This document shows, in pieces, positions 16,599 to 24,997 of a stretch of DNA of 64,000 bases; position 1 is the stretch's first letter, and each line of letters opens with the position of its first letter. The stretch is taken from contig NZ_BAAAPC010000016.1 in NCBI RefSeq assembly GCF_039530945.1, forward strand, positions 62,001 to 126,000. Direction: 5' to 3'. The notes below the pieces were generated by a model that did no database searches, had not been told where the DNA came from, and saw only the letters and a program-made list of their open reading frames with translations. The DNA is from Nocardiopsis_C rhodophaea. GTDB lineage: Bacteria; Actinomycetota; Actinomycetes; Streptosporangiales; Streptosporangiaceae. The position numbers and the translations under genes were made by a program.

Positions 16599-18113
16599 TT
16601 ACACCGCGTAGGGGCTGGTGCTGAGCAGGTCGGCGCCGCTCTTGCTCTTCAGGGCGGCTTCGAACGCCGCCCCCACCCGGTAGGTGCGGTCGTCGGCCAG
16701 GGCCGGGGCCATGATCTGCAGGCCGACCGGCAGGCCGTCCTCCGGGGCGAGCCCGCAGGGGACCGACAGTGCGGCGTTCCCGGCCAGGTTGGTCGGGATC
16801 GTGCACAGGTCGGCCAGGTACATCGCCATCGGGTCGTCCGCGCGCTCGCCGATCGGGAAGGCGGTGGTCGGCGCGGTGGGCGACACCAGCACGTCGACGT
16901 CCTTGAAGGCCGCCTCGAAGTCTCGCTTGATGAGCGTGCGCACCTGCTGCGCCGAACCGTAGTAGGCGTCGTAGTAGCCGCTGGACAGCGCGTAGGTGCC
17001 GAGCATGATGCGGCGCTTGACCTCCGGGCCGAAGCCCTTGGCGCGGGTCAGCGACATGACCTCCTCCGCGCTGCGGGTGCCGTCGTCGTCGACGCGCAGG
17101 CCGTAGCGCATCGCGTCGAAGCGCGCCAGGTTGGAGGAGCACTCGCTGGGCGCGATGAGGTAGTAGGCGGCCAGGGCGGTGTCGAAGCTCGGGCAGGAGA
17201 CCTCGACGACCTTGGCGCCCAGGGACTCCAGCAGTTCGACGGCCTCGTGGAAGCGCTGCAGCACACCGGGCTGGTAGCCCTCGCCCCCGAACTCCTTGAC
17301 GACGCCGATGCGCATGCCCTCGACGTCCGCCCGCTTGGCGGCGTCGACCACCGGCGGGACCGGGGCGTCGACGGACGTGGAGTCGTGCGGGTCGTGCCCG
17401 GAGAACGCCTCGTGCAGCAGGGCGGCGTCGAGGACGTTGCGGGCGAACGGGCCCGGGGTGTCGAGCGACGAGGCGAACGCGATCAGGCCGTAGCGGGAGG
17501 AGCCGCCGTAGGTCGGCTTGGCGCCGACCAGACCGCAGACCGCGGCCGGCTGGCGGATCGAGCCGCCCGTGTCGGTGCCGGTGGCCAGCGGCGCCTCGAA
17601 TGCGGCGACGGCCGCCGAGGAGCCACCGGAGGAGCCGCCCGGGATGCGGGCGAGGTCCCACGGGTTGCGCGTCACACCGTAGGCGGAGTTCTCCGTGGAG
17701 GACCCCATGGCGAACTCGTCCATGTTGGTCTTGCCGAGGATGACCAGGCCGGCCTCGCGGAGGCGGGCCGTCACGGTGGCGTCGTAAGGCGGACGCCAGC
17801 CTTCGAGGATCTTGGAAGCGGCCGTCGTCGGCATGTCGACCGTGGTGAACACGTCCTTGTGCGCGACGGGGACACCGGCCAGCGGGCCGAGCCCCGCCCC
17901 CGACGCCAGGCGCGTGTCGACCGAGCGGGCCTGGGCCAGCGCGGTCTCCCGGTCGATGTGCAGGAAGGCGTGGACGTCTCCGTCGACCTCGGCGGCGCGG
18001 TCCAGGAAGGCCTCGGTGACCTGGACGGCGGAGTAGGTGCCCGCCTTGACGGCGGCCCCGATCTCGGCCGCGCTCAGCCGGATGATCTCGGCGCGTTCCT
18101 CTGCGCTGGTCAC
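16599..18113 (-). CDS. gatA: Asp-tRNA(Asn)/Glu-tRNA(Gln) amidotransferase subunit A
   Basis: The glutaminase subunit of GatCAB; it releases ammonia from glutamine and channels it to GatB. The 504-residue amidase-signature enzyme has the catalytic Lys86 (VAHKDV), the Gly/Ser-rich segment IPGGSSGGSSAAV (about residues 155-168), and the nucleophile region TGTDTGGSIRQPA (about 175-188), giving the Ser-cisSer-Lys triad. ATG 18113 overlaps the gatC stop by 4 bp, so gatC and gatA are translationally coupled and expected at equal amounts. gatB lies 3.6 kb away across two unrelated plus-strand genes. Confidence 0.97.
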   Translation of the reverse strand: MTSAEERAEIIRLSAAEIGAAVKAGTYSAVQVTEAFLDRAAEVDGDVHAFLHIDRETALAQARSVDTRLASGAGLGPLAGVPVAHKDVFTTVDMPTTAASKILEGWRPPYDATVTARLREAGLVILGKTNMDEFAMGSSTENSAYGVTRNPWDLARIPGGSSGGSSAAVAAFEAPLATGTDTGGSIRQPAAVCGLVGAKPTYGGSSRYGLIAFASSLDTPGPFARNVLDAALLHEAFSGHDPHDSTSVDAPVPPVVDAAKRADVEGMRIGVVKEFGGEGYQPGVLQRFHEAVELLESLGAKVVEVSCPSFDTALAAYYLIAPSECSSNLARFDAMRYGLRVDDDGTRSAEEVMSLTRAKGFGPEVKRRIMLGTYALSSGYYDAYYGSAQQVRTLIKRDFEAAFKDVDVLVSPTAPTTAFPIGERADDPMAMYLADLCTIPTNLAGNAALSVPCGLAPEDGLPVGLQIMAPALADDRTYRVGAAFEAALKSKSGADLLSTSPYAV

Positions 18114-18409
18114 TCTTCCTCCCCCAGGATCTGCGGAACGCGGAAGCGCTGGTCCTCCACCGCGGGCGCACCCGCGAGCGCCTCCTCGGGGCTGAGCCCC
18201 TGGTGGACCTCGTCGGGGCGGTACACGTTGGTCAGCGGCAGGGCGTGGGAGGTCGGCGGGATGTCGCCGGTGGCGACCTCCTGCACCTTGGCCACAGCCG
18301 AGATGATGACATCCAGCTGGGCGGCGAGCTGGTCCAGCTCGTCCTCCTGCAACGCGAGCCGCGACAACCGGGCGAGGTGAGCGACCTCATCGCGGGTGAT
18401 GGCGGACAT
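18110..18409 (-). CDS. gatC: Asp-tRNA(Asn)/Glu-tRNA(Gln) amidotransferase subunit C
   Basis: A 99-residue protein that stabilises the GatA-GatB complex by wrapping around both. It begins with ITRDEVAHLARLSRLAL, the typical GatC N-terminal helix, and has the conserved LPLTNVYRPDEV loop and FRVPQIL end. ATG 18409 has only a weak GAGAA ribosome site. Its end overlaps gatA by 4 bp. The 142 bp upstream of it, to the GGDEF-EAL gene, should contain the gatCA promoter, but none is distinct. Confidence 0.95.
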   Translation of the reverse strand: MSAITRDEVAHLARLSRLALQEDELDQLAAQLDVIISAVAKVQEVATGDIPPTSHALPLTNVYRPDEVHQGLSPEEALAGAPAVEDQRFRVPQILGEEE

Positions 18410-18551
18410 GAATTCTCAAACCGTTTCTTCGGCGGATCGGGACAGGTCAATCCTATGACCGTCGCGGAGGGGCGGGCGTCGGAGCGGGCCGGGATACCGC
18501 GTGACGCCCGGAACTCCCCCCGGCGTCACCGCTCAATCCAGGCCGCTCGAT

Positions 18552-20612
18552 CTAGGCCGAGCGGGTGGGCTCTTCGGCGGGGCGGTCCCGGCCACTGTCG
18601 CGCAGCAGCCACTCGGTGGCCTCCCCGGCCTCCATGGGTGGGGCGAAGTACCGGCCCTGGGCGGCATAGCATCCCATGGCCGCGGCGGCCTTGGCGATGG
18701 CCTCGCTCTCCACACCTTCGGCCACCGCGCGCATGCCCAGCGAGCCGACGAGGTCGACGGCGGAGCTCACGATGACGTGGCCGTCGGGGTCGTCGACGAT
18801 CCGGCGGATGAAGGACTCGTCGATCTTGATCTCCTCCACCGGTAGACCGTTGAGGCGGGCCAGGGTGAAGTAGCCGGTGCCGAAGTCGTCCAGGGAGAGG
18901 GACACGCCCAGGTCGGCCAGCGCCAGGATGGTCGGGGTGACCGCCTCCGCCTCGGCCACCATGACCCGCTCGCTGATCTCCAGGCGCAGCGCTTCGGGCC
19001 GCACACCGTGGCGGCGCAGCCCGGCGGCGACGATGTCGGGCAGGGTGGGGTCGAGCAGTTCGCGGGCGGAGAGGTTGACGGCCACCGGCAGCCGGACGCC
19101 TTCAGCCTGCCAGCGGGCCACCTGCGGCAGGGTCTTCTCCAGTACCTCGTGGGTGAAGCTGCGCATGAGGTAGGACTGCTCCACCAGCGGAACGAACTCC
19201 TCGGGCGGGAGCACGCCCCGCTGGGGGTGGCGCCAGCGAACGAGTGCCTCCAGGCCCACCGCCCGGTGCTCCCCGCCCAGGGTCACCTTGGGCTGGTAGA
19301 ACATCTCCAGCTCGTCCTCGACCAGGGCGCGGCGCAGCTCGCCGAACAGGCTGAGCCGGGCGGTGGAGTTGCGGTCCTTATAGGGGGCGTAGAGCTCGAC
19401 GCCGGTGCGGTGCTCCTTGGCGACGTACATCGCGACGTCGGCCCGCTGCATGATCAGCTCGAAGTCGGGGGCATGGTTGGGGTAGAGGGCGATGCCGACG
19501 CTGGCCTCCAGGTCGAACTCGACGCCGTCGAGGCGCATCGGCTCGGCCAGCGACACCCGGAGCCGCGCCGCCACCTCGCGGGCCGACGCGGCGTCGCGCA
19601 CCTGCGGGAGCAGGACCGCGAACTCGTCGCCGCCCAGGCGGGCCACCAGGTCGCCGGGGCGCACACTGTGCGTGAGCCGCCGCGCGACGGTCTGGAGCAG
19701 GCGGTCGCCGGTGGGGTGGCCCAGGGTGTCGTTGACCTCCTTGAACCGGTCCAGGTCGAGGAGGAGCAGACCGACGCGGTGATCGCGCTGCTGGGCCTCG
19801 CTCAGCGCCTCCTGGGTGCGCAGGATCAGCAGCTTGCGGTTGGCCAGGCCGGTCAGTTCGTCGTGGTTGGCCTGGTGCTCGCGCTTCACCGACAGGGTGG
19901 CGCTGGTGTAGAGGGCGACCAGCGGCAGGGAGAAGAGCGGGACCAGCCAGATCTCGTGGGTCATGGCCACGACCACGAGCGGCGCGAGGCTGAGCAGAAC
20001 GCCGTTGACGAACAGGCGCTGCCCCAGGTCGCGGGTGAGGGTGCCGTGCAGAGGAGCGCGCTCGTGCATCGCCACCGCACACTCCACCAGCACGAGGTTG
20101 GTGACGAAGTAGCAGACCCCGGCGAGGGCCACCACGAGGAGTTCGGCGCCGTCCGGAACCCAGGGGATCCGCTGCGCGTGGGGGACGATCATCCGGATAA
20201 CGGCGTCGGCCACGCCGAAGCTGAGGACGTACTGGGCCACGTTGAACGCGGTGCGGTGCGGGGCGTGGCCGCGGGCGATGCCCGCGATCACCGACGCGAT
20301 GGCCTGCACCAGTCCGGCCACGGCCAGGCCGTAGAAGATGAGCAGCGCGAACGAGAAGGGCAGGGAGGTCGGCGCCCCATTGTCGGCCGGGGTACGCGGC
20401 GTGGCGATGGGGCGCAGCTCGCCCAGGACCACCATGCACAGCATCACCCAGATGAGCGGCTGCCCCGCGAGCAGCTGCAACCGGTCCAGGCCGAGCCAGT
20501 ACAGCGACAGGCCGAGGAGAGCACAACCGGACACCGTGGTGCCGGCGAGGTAGAGCCACAGCGGCGTCCCGACCCGGGGGCCGACATCCCGGGTGTTGTT
20601 GGGATCCAACAT
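18552..20612 (-). CDS. Membrane-bound GGDEF-EAL c-di-GMP enzyme
   Basis: A 686-residue protein with an N-terminal seven- or eight-span membrane region (residues 20-220), then GGDEF (about 230-390) and EAL (about 410-660). The GGDEF motif is LGGDEF and, unlike the 8.3-11.0 kb paralogue, an RPGD sequence five residues before it fits the RxxD product-inhibition site. The EAL side keeps EALVRW, LEISERV, DDFGTGYFTL, EIKID and VAEGVE, so both activities look possible. No PAS domain is visible. The second ATG (20612) was chosen because GAGG lies 6 nt before it; ATG 20618 overlaps that site. It probably acts on cyclic di-GMP signalling, which in actinomycetes affects development and surface properties. 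Confidence 0.88.
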   Translation of the reverse strand: MLDPNNTRDVGPRVGTPLWLYLAGTTVSGCALLGLSLYWLGLDRLQLLAGQPLIWVMLCMVVLGELRPIATPRTPADNGAPTSLPFSFALLIFYGLAVAGLVQAIASVIAGIARGHAPHRTAFNVAQYVLSFGVADAVIRMIVPHAQRIPWVPDGAELLVVALAGVCYFVTNLVLVECAVAMHERAPLHGTLTRDLGQRLFVNGVLLSLAPLVVVAMTHEIWLVPLFSLPLVALYTSATLSVKREHQANHDELTGLANRKLLILRTQEALSEAQQRDHRVGLLLLDLDRFKEVNDTLGHPTGDRLLQTVARRLTHSVRPGDLVARLGGDEFAVLLPQVRDAASAREVAARLRVSLAEPMRLDGVEFDLEASVGIALYPNHAPDFELIMQRADVAMYVAKEHRTGVELYAPYKDRNSTARLSLFGELRRALVEDELEMFYQPKVTLGGEHRAVGLEALVRWRHPQRGVLPPEEFVPLVEQSYLMRSFTHEVLEKTLPQVARWQAEGVRLPVAVNLSARELLDPTLPDIVAAGLRRHGVRPEALRLEISERVMVAEAEAVTPTILALADLGVSLSLDDFGTGYFTLARLNGLPVEEIKIDESFIRRIVDDPDGHVIVSSAVDLVGSLGMRAVAEGVESEAIAKAAAAMGCYAAQGRYFAPPMEAGEATEWLLRDSGRDRPAEEPTRSA

Positions 20613-20969
20613 AGACATCCTCGGGGTGCTTCATGGAGTGCCGCGCCGAGTCGGCGGATCCATCGCGGCGCGGGTACTCCTCACGAAATCTGTCTCAACC
20701 GTTCCGGTCACCCCCATGACCGTTACAGCCATCGTTTGCAATCTGCGGGTAAACCCGGTCACCGCCTCACCCTACGATGATCTGTAACCAGGTGTCGCCA
20801 CATGAGGACTTTCAGTAAGGCGGGCCGGGCCTGGCGAAATTACCCGATTCACTCCACAATACTGCGACAGGTAGCCTAGTGGTCGCCCATAGTAGAGGGC
20901 CAGTGGCATAATCCGGCCGCGCGCCGCCGCCCGGGGGCTTCGACGCAGGTCAGCGCGCAGGCATAGGGG
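20613..20969. other. Gap between GGDEF-EAL gene and ligA
   Basis: About 360 bases without a gene. The GGDEF-EAL promoter must lie here, and sequence near 20730-20870 is AT-richer. No terminator for ligA, tRNA or palindrome stands out. A tRNA-like look around 20865-20925 was examined and rejected. Confidence 0.4.
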
Positions 20970-23150
20970 TCATTCCGTGGGCAGCCGGCGTTCCATGGCC
21001 GCTTCCGGCCCCTTTTCCAGAAGGACGGTGAATCCGTCTTCGTCCAGGATCGGGACGCCCAGTTTCACGGCCTTGTCGTACTTGCTTCCGGGGCTGTCGC
21101 CGACCACCACGAACCCGGTCTTCTTCGAGACCGACGACGTGGCCTTGCCCCCCTGTTCGGCCACGGCCTCCTTGGCGCCGTCGCGGGTGAAGCCCTCCAG
21201 CGAGCCGGTGACGACGACCGTGACGCCGTCCAGCGGGCGCGGCCCGGTGCCCGCGCCCTCCTCCTCCATTCTGACCCCGGCAGCGCGCCATTTCCGGACG
21301 ATTTCACGGTGCCAGTCGACCGTGAACCACTCCACGATGGACTGCGCAATGGTGGGGCCGATGCCGTCGACCGACGCCAGCTCCTCCTCGGAGGCATCGG
21401 CGATCGCGTCCATGGACCGGAAGTGCCGGGCCAGGTCCTCGGCGGCGCGCGGACCGACGTGCCGGATCGACAGCGCCACCAGCACCCGCCACAGGGGGCG
21501 GCTCTTGGCCTGCTCCAGCTGCTCGAACAGCTTCTCGACCGTCTTCTTCGGCTCCCCCTTCTGGTTGGCGAAGAAGGTCACCACCTTGGGTTCGCCGGTT
21601 TTGGGGTCGAGCTTGGGCTCCGTGGTGTCGGGGTCCAGGACCAGGGTGCGGATCGGCAGCAGCTGCTCCACGGTCAGGTCGAACAGATCGCCCTCGTCCT
21701 TGAGCGGCGGTTCCTCCGGCTCCAGCGGCTGGGTGAGAGCGGTGGCGGCGACGTAGCCCAGCGCCTCGATGTCCAGGGCCTTGCGGCTGGCGATGTAGAA
21801 CACGCGCTCGCGCAGCTGCCCCGGGCAGGCGCGCGCGTTGGGGCAGCGCAGGTCGACGTCGCCCTCCTTCTGCTGGCCCAGCGGCGAGCCGCACTCCGGG
21901 CAGGTCTCCGGCATCACGAAGGCGCGCTCGGTGCCGTCGCGCAGGTCGACGACCGGGCCGAGGATCTCCGGGATGACGTCCCCGGCCTTGCGCAGCATGA
22001 CGGTGTCGCCGATGAGTACGCCCTTGCGCTCGACCTCCTGGGCGTTGTGCAGCGTCGCGAACTCCACCTCGGACCCGGCGACGGTGACCGGCTCCATGAC
22101 GCCGTACGGCGTGACGCGCCCAGTGCGGCCCACGCCGACCTTGATATCGATCAGCTTGGTGGTGACCTCTTCGGGCGGGTACTTGTAGGCGATGGCCCAG
22201 CGCGGGGCGCGGCTCGTGGAACCCAGGCGGCGCTGCAGGGCGACATCGTCCACCTTGACCACGATGCCGTCGATCTCGTACTCGGGGTCATGGCGGTGCT
22301 CGCCGTAGTAGTCGACGTACGCGCGCACCTCCGCGGTGGTGGTGACCACGCGGTACCGGTCGCTGACCGGCAGGCCCCAGTCGCGCAGCAGGTCATAGGC
22401 CTGCGACTGGCGGGTGATCTCCACGCCCCGGTGCTCTCCCACGCCGTGCACCAGCATGCTCAGCGGGCGGGTGGCGGTGACGCGGGGGTCCTTCTGCCGC
22501 AGCGAACCGGCGGCGGCGTTGCGCGGGTTGGCGAACGGCGGCTTTCCCTCGGCCGTCAGCCGGGCGTTGAGCTCCTTGAAGTCCTCCTCCGGGAGGAAGA
22601 CCTCGCCGCGCACCTCCAGCAGCTCGGGGGCGGGGCGGACGCTTTCGTCGAGCCGGTCGGGGACGACGCCGATGGTGCGTACGTTGAGCGTGATGTCCTC
22701 GCCGACGCGGCCGTCGCCGCGGGTGGCGGCGGTGACCAGCCGGCCGTTCTCATAGACCAGGTCCACGGCCAGGCCGTCGATCTTGAGCTCGCACAGGTAG
22801 GCGTCGACGGGGACCTCGCCGCCGGCGCGCTGCGTCCAGGCCAGGAGTTCCTCGGCGCTGAAGGCGTTGTCGAGGCTCTCCATGCGCCGCAGGTGCTCGA
22901 CCGCCGCGAAGTCGACGCTGATCGGCGCGCCGACCTTCTGCGTGGGCGAGTCCTGGGTGATCAGCTCGGGGTGGGCGTCCTCGATGGCGCGCAGCTCGGC
23001 CATGAGTTCGTCGTACTCGGCGTCCGAGATGATCGGGTTCTGCATGTAGTACCGGTAGCTGTGGTCGTCGATCTCCTGGCACAGCTCGGCGTGGCGCTCG
23101 CGCACCTCCGCGGGGATACCGTCAGCGGCCGCCGGATTTTCCGCGCTCAC
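20970..23150 (-). CDS. ligA: NAD-dependent DNA ligase
   Basis: Seals nicks in DNA during replication and repair, using NAD as AMP donor. The 726-residue protein has the adenylation domain with active Lys123 in CELKIDGLA, an OB fold, and a four-Cys zinc site (CPECGSP ... CPNARACPG, about residues 415-440). An insertion between the zinc and helix-hairpin-helix parts (LTVEQLLPIRTLVLDPDTTE region) and an HhH region with DGIGPTIAQSI follow, then a C-terminal BRCT domain (VTGSLEGFTR). GTG 23150 has AAAGGA at 9 nt spacing. The MetE-like gene ends 24 nt upstream, suggesting one transcript from that gene or from mnmA. Confidence 0.97.
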   Translation of the reverse strand: MSAENPAAADGIPAEVRERHAELCQEIDDHSYRYYMQNPIISDAEYDELMAELRAIEDAHPELITQDSPTQKVGAPISVDFAAVEHLRRMESLDNAFSAEELLAWTQRAGGEVPVDAYLCELKIDGLAVDLVYENGRLVTAATRGDGRVGEDITLNVRTIGVVPDRLDESVRPAPELLEVRGEVFLPEEDFKELNARLTAEGKPPFANPRNAAAGSLRQKDPRVTATRPLSMLVHGVGEHRGVEITRQSQAYDLLRDWGLPVSDRYRVVTTTAEVRAYVDYYGEHRHDPEYEIDGIVVKVDDVALQRRLGSTSRAPRWAIAYKYPPEEVTTKLIDIKVGVGRTGRVTPYGVMEPVTVAGSEVEFATLHNAQEVERKGVLIGDTVMLRKAGDVIPEILGPVVDLRDGTERAFVMPETCPECGSPLGQQKEGDVDLRCPNARACPGQLRERVFYIASRKALDIEALGYVAATALTQPLEPEEPPLKDEGDLFDLTVEQLLPIRTLVLDPDTTEPKLDPKTGEPKVVTFFANQKGEPKKTVEKLFEQLEQAKSRPLWRVLVALSIRHVGPRAAEDLARHFRSMDAIADASEEELASVDGIGPTIAQSIVEWFTVDWHREIVRKWRAAGVRMEEEGAGTGPRPLDGVTVVVTGSLEGFTRDGAKEAVAEQGGKATSSVSKKTGFVVVGDSPGSKYDKAVKLGVPILDEDGFTVLLEKGPEAAMERRLPTE

Positions 23151-23174
23151 CCGGGTACGTCCTTTCCTTGCCGT

Positions 23175-24194
23175 CTATCGCCGTGGTTCGTCGCGCAGCA
23201 CGCGGGCGGCCGTCCGGCACGCCGTGAGCGCCGCGCGCGCGTGGGTCGGGGAAGTCCCGGCCAGCCCGCACGTCGGGGTGGTGACCACCGTCGCCGCGAG
23301 TCCCTCGGGGGCGAAGCCGACGCGATTCCACAGCTCACGTACAGGATCGACGGTATCGGCAGCGTCCGACAAAACCGAGTCCGTACTCGCCACGACACCC
23401 AGAAAAAGCCCAGCTCCCGCCTCTACGGCCACGCCGATGTGCTCGTCGTGGGCGCGCGTCAGCAGGGTCGCGTCCAGGCTCAGCGCCCGCGCTCCGGAGC
23501 GGCGCAGAAGGTCGATCGGAGGGGAAGCGGCGCAGCAGTGGGCGAGGGGGAAGGCCGCGGCGTCGGCGATCGCGCCGAAGAGCCCGCGCAGCCGGTCCTC
23601 CACGGTGGCACGGTCGATCGCGGGCAGCCGGCCGTACCCGCTGGCGGTCGGGACGGCGCCGGCCAGCGCGGACGGCAGGGACGGCTCGTCGACCTGGACC
23701 AGCAGGTCAGCACCGGGGACCCGGGTACGCACGTCGGAGATGTGCGCGCGGACCCCTTCGATCAGCGACTCCGTGAGGTCGGCGACGGCACCGTGATCGG
23801 CGAGCAGCTTCTCCCCGGAGCGCAGCTCGATCCCGGCGGCGAGCGTCCACGGGCCGGCGACCTGGATCTTGAGCGGGCCGCGGTAGGCGTTGGCGTGCTC
23901 TTCCAGGGCGTCGACGTCGTAGCGGAGGAAGTCGGTGGCGCGGGTGAGATCGCGGCCGGGGCGCTGCACTACCCGCCATGCGGTGGGCTGCACCTCGACG
24001 GGGAGGTCGACCAGGAGGCCGGCGGTGCGGCCGATCATGTCGGCCCCGGCGCCGCGCGCGGGGAGCTCGGGGAGGTGGGGCAGGTCGGGCAGCTCGCCCA
24101 GAATCGTGCGGACGGCTTCGTCGGGGTCATCGCCGGGGTAGGAGCCGACGCCGGTGGAACTCGCCTCGGGCCAGGGAAATCTCGCTTGCGTCAC
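23175..24194 (-). CDS. MetE-like methyltransferase-domain protein
   Basis: A 339-residue protein related to the C-terminal catalytic half of cobalamin-independent methionine synthase, commonly annotated as methionine synthase in actinobacteria. Zinc-site-like residues are visible: HCC at 219-221 (HxC pattern), and Cys309 in TPTCGLAG. The N-terminal half of true MetE is absent, so folate-dependent methionine synthesis is doubtful; a methyl transfer from another donor or to another thiol is possible. GTG 24194 was preferred over TTG 24203 by analogy with family starts (TGVGSYPG near residue 15). It precedes ligA closely. The true substrate is not readable from the sequence. Confidence 0.75.
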   Translation of the reverse strand: MTQARFPWPEASSTGVGSYPGDDPDEAVRTILGELPDLPHLPELPARGAGADMIGRTAGLLVDLPVEVQPTAWRVVQRPGRDLTRATDFLRYDVDALEEHANAYRGPLKIQVAGPWTLAAGIELRSGEKLLADHGAVADLTESLIEGVRAHISDVRTRVPGADLLVQVDEPSLPSALAGAVPTASGYGRLPAIDRATVEDRLRGLFGAIADAAAFPLAHCCAASPPIDLLRRSGARALSLDATLLTRAHDEHIGVAVEAGAGLFLGVVASTDSVLSDAADTVDPVRELWNRVGFAPEGLAATVVTTPTCGLAGTSPTHARAALTACRTAARVLRDEPRR

Positions 24195-24235
24195 GACGCC
24201 CAAGGTTAGAGCACTGCGGGTGGGGTTCCCACCGG

Positions 24236-24766
24236 TCAGGACACGGAGCGCTCGGTGGGCTCGGCGGGGCCGTCAGGGCCGGCGGACGCGGCCGCCGCCG
24301 CGGCCCTGCGGCGACGCCGCACCCGGCCCAGGGCGACGACCAGCGCGATCAGCACGGCGGCGGCGCCCACGGCGAGGAGCGGGGAGCGGATGAAGAGGTT
24401 CCACCACACCGCGATGACGGCGATACCGCCCAGGCTGTAGACACCGGCCCAGGCCATGCAGCCGACGAGCATCGCGACGAGGTAGCGCGGGAAGCTCATC
24501 CGCATGGCGCCGGCGGTGAAGTTGACGGCGGTCTGGATGCCGACGGTCAGGAACGACAGGGTGACGGCGGGGGGACCGTAGCGGTCGATGAGGTCGTGCG
24601 CGCGGGTGAGCTTGGTGCCCAAGCGCTCGGCCATGCCGGTGCGGTGCAGCCCGGCCCACACGCCGCGCCCCAGCCAGTAGGTGGCCTGGGCGCGGACGAG
24701 CACGATGGCGAAGAGCGTGAAGTACACGACCCAGAAGGGCTGGCCTTCCAGGAACCCGTACGGCAT
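24236..24766 (-). CDS. DedA-like membrane protein
   Basis: A 176-residue protein with about four hydrophobic spans, related to the DedA/SNARE-associated family of lipid-handling membrane proteins. The region corresponding to the conserved RFIPGxR re-entrant motif reads FLTVGIQTAVNFTAGAMR, so the characteristic Arg/Pro are missing at that place and the function may differ. The C-terminus ends in a basic RRRRR stretch and an Ala-rich tail. GGAGGAG stands right upstream of ATG 24766. An iron-box-like element lies 33 nt upstream of the start, implying possible control by a DmdR/IdeR-type repressor. Confidence 0.65.
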   Translation of the reverse strand: MPYGFLEGQPFWVVYFTLFAIVLVRAQATYWLGRGVWAGLHRTGMAERLGTKLTRAHDLIDRYGPPAVTLSFLTVGIQTAVNFTAGAMRMSFPRYLVAMLVGCMAWAGVYSLGGIAVIAVWWNLFIRSPLLAVGAAAVLIALVVALGRVRRRRRAAAAAASAGPDGPAEPTERSVS

Positions 24767-24798
24767 GCCGCCTCCTCCACACCCGTGCGACCGACAAC

Positions 24799-24817
24799 AA
24801 CGATAAGGCTAACCTAA
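24799..24817 (-). promoter_or_regulatory. Iron-box-like site upstream of the DedA-like gene
   Basis: On the minus strand the 19-mer reads TTAGGTTAGCCTTATCGTT, matching the DtxR/IdeR iron-box consensus TTAGGTTAGCCTAACCTAA at 14 of 19 positions, the first 12 consecutively. It lies 33 nt before the ATG, where it could overlap the promoter and give iron-dependent repression. Confidence 0.5.
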
Positions 24818-24894
24818 CCCCAATGAAAGGACACTGTCGGCCGTGTCACCCCGACTCCTCCCCCGACGGCTGGGCATCCACCCCCAAGCGACGT

Positions 24895-24964
24895 TGGTCT
24901 CGGAGATATCGACCACATCTCGGCGGATATTCGGTCGATTATTCGGTCAATATCTCCGAGACCA
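24895..24964. repeat. 15-base inverted repeat between mnmA and the DedA-like gene
   Basis: TGGTCTCGGAGATAT at 24895-24909 is perfectly inverted at 24950-24964, with 40 bases between. The interior is AT-rich and holds two copies of ATTCGGTC. On RNA it would form a long stem with a large loop. It lies 34 nt past the mnmA stop, so it may be a terminator or RNA-stability element, or a double-site operator. Confidence 0.6.
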
Positions 24965-24997
24965 GCGACAGATCCAGGAGGTCGAACATCCCGGGAG

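Noticed and set aside
20865..20925. tRNA-like look in the ligA intergenic region
   Set aside because: No cloverleaf could be assembled: D-arm, anticodon stem and TPsiC arm do not fit together.
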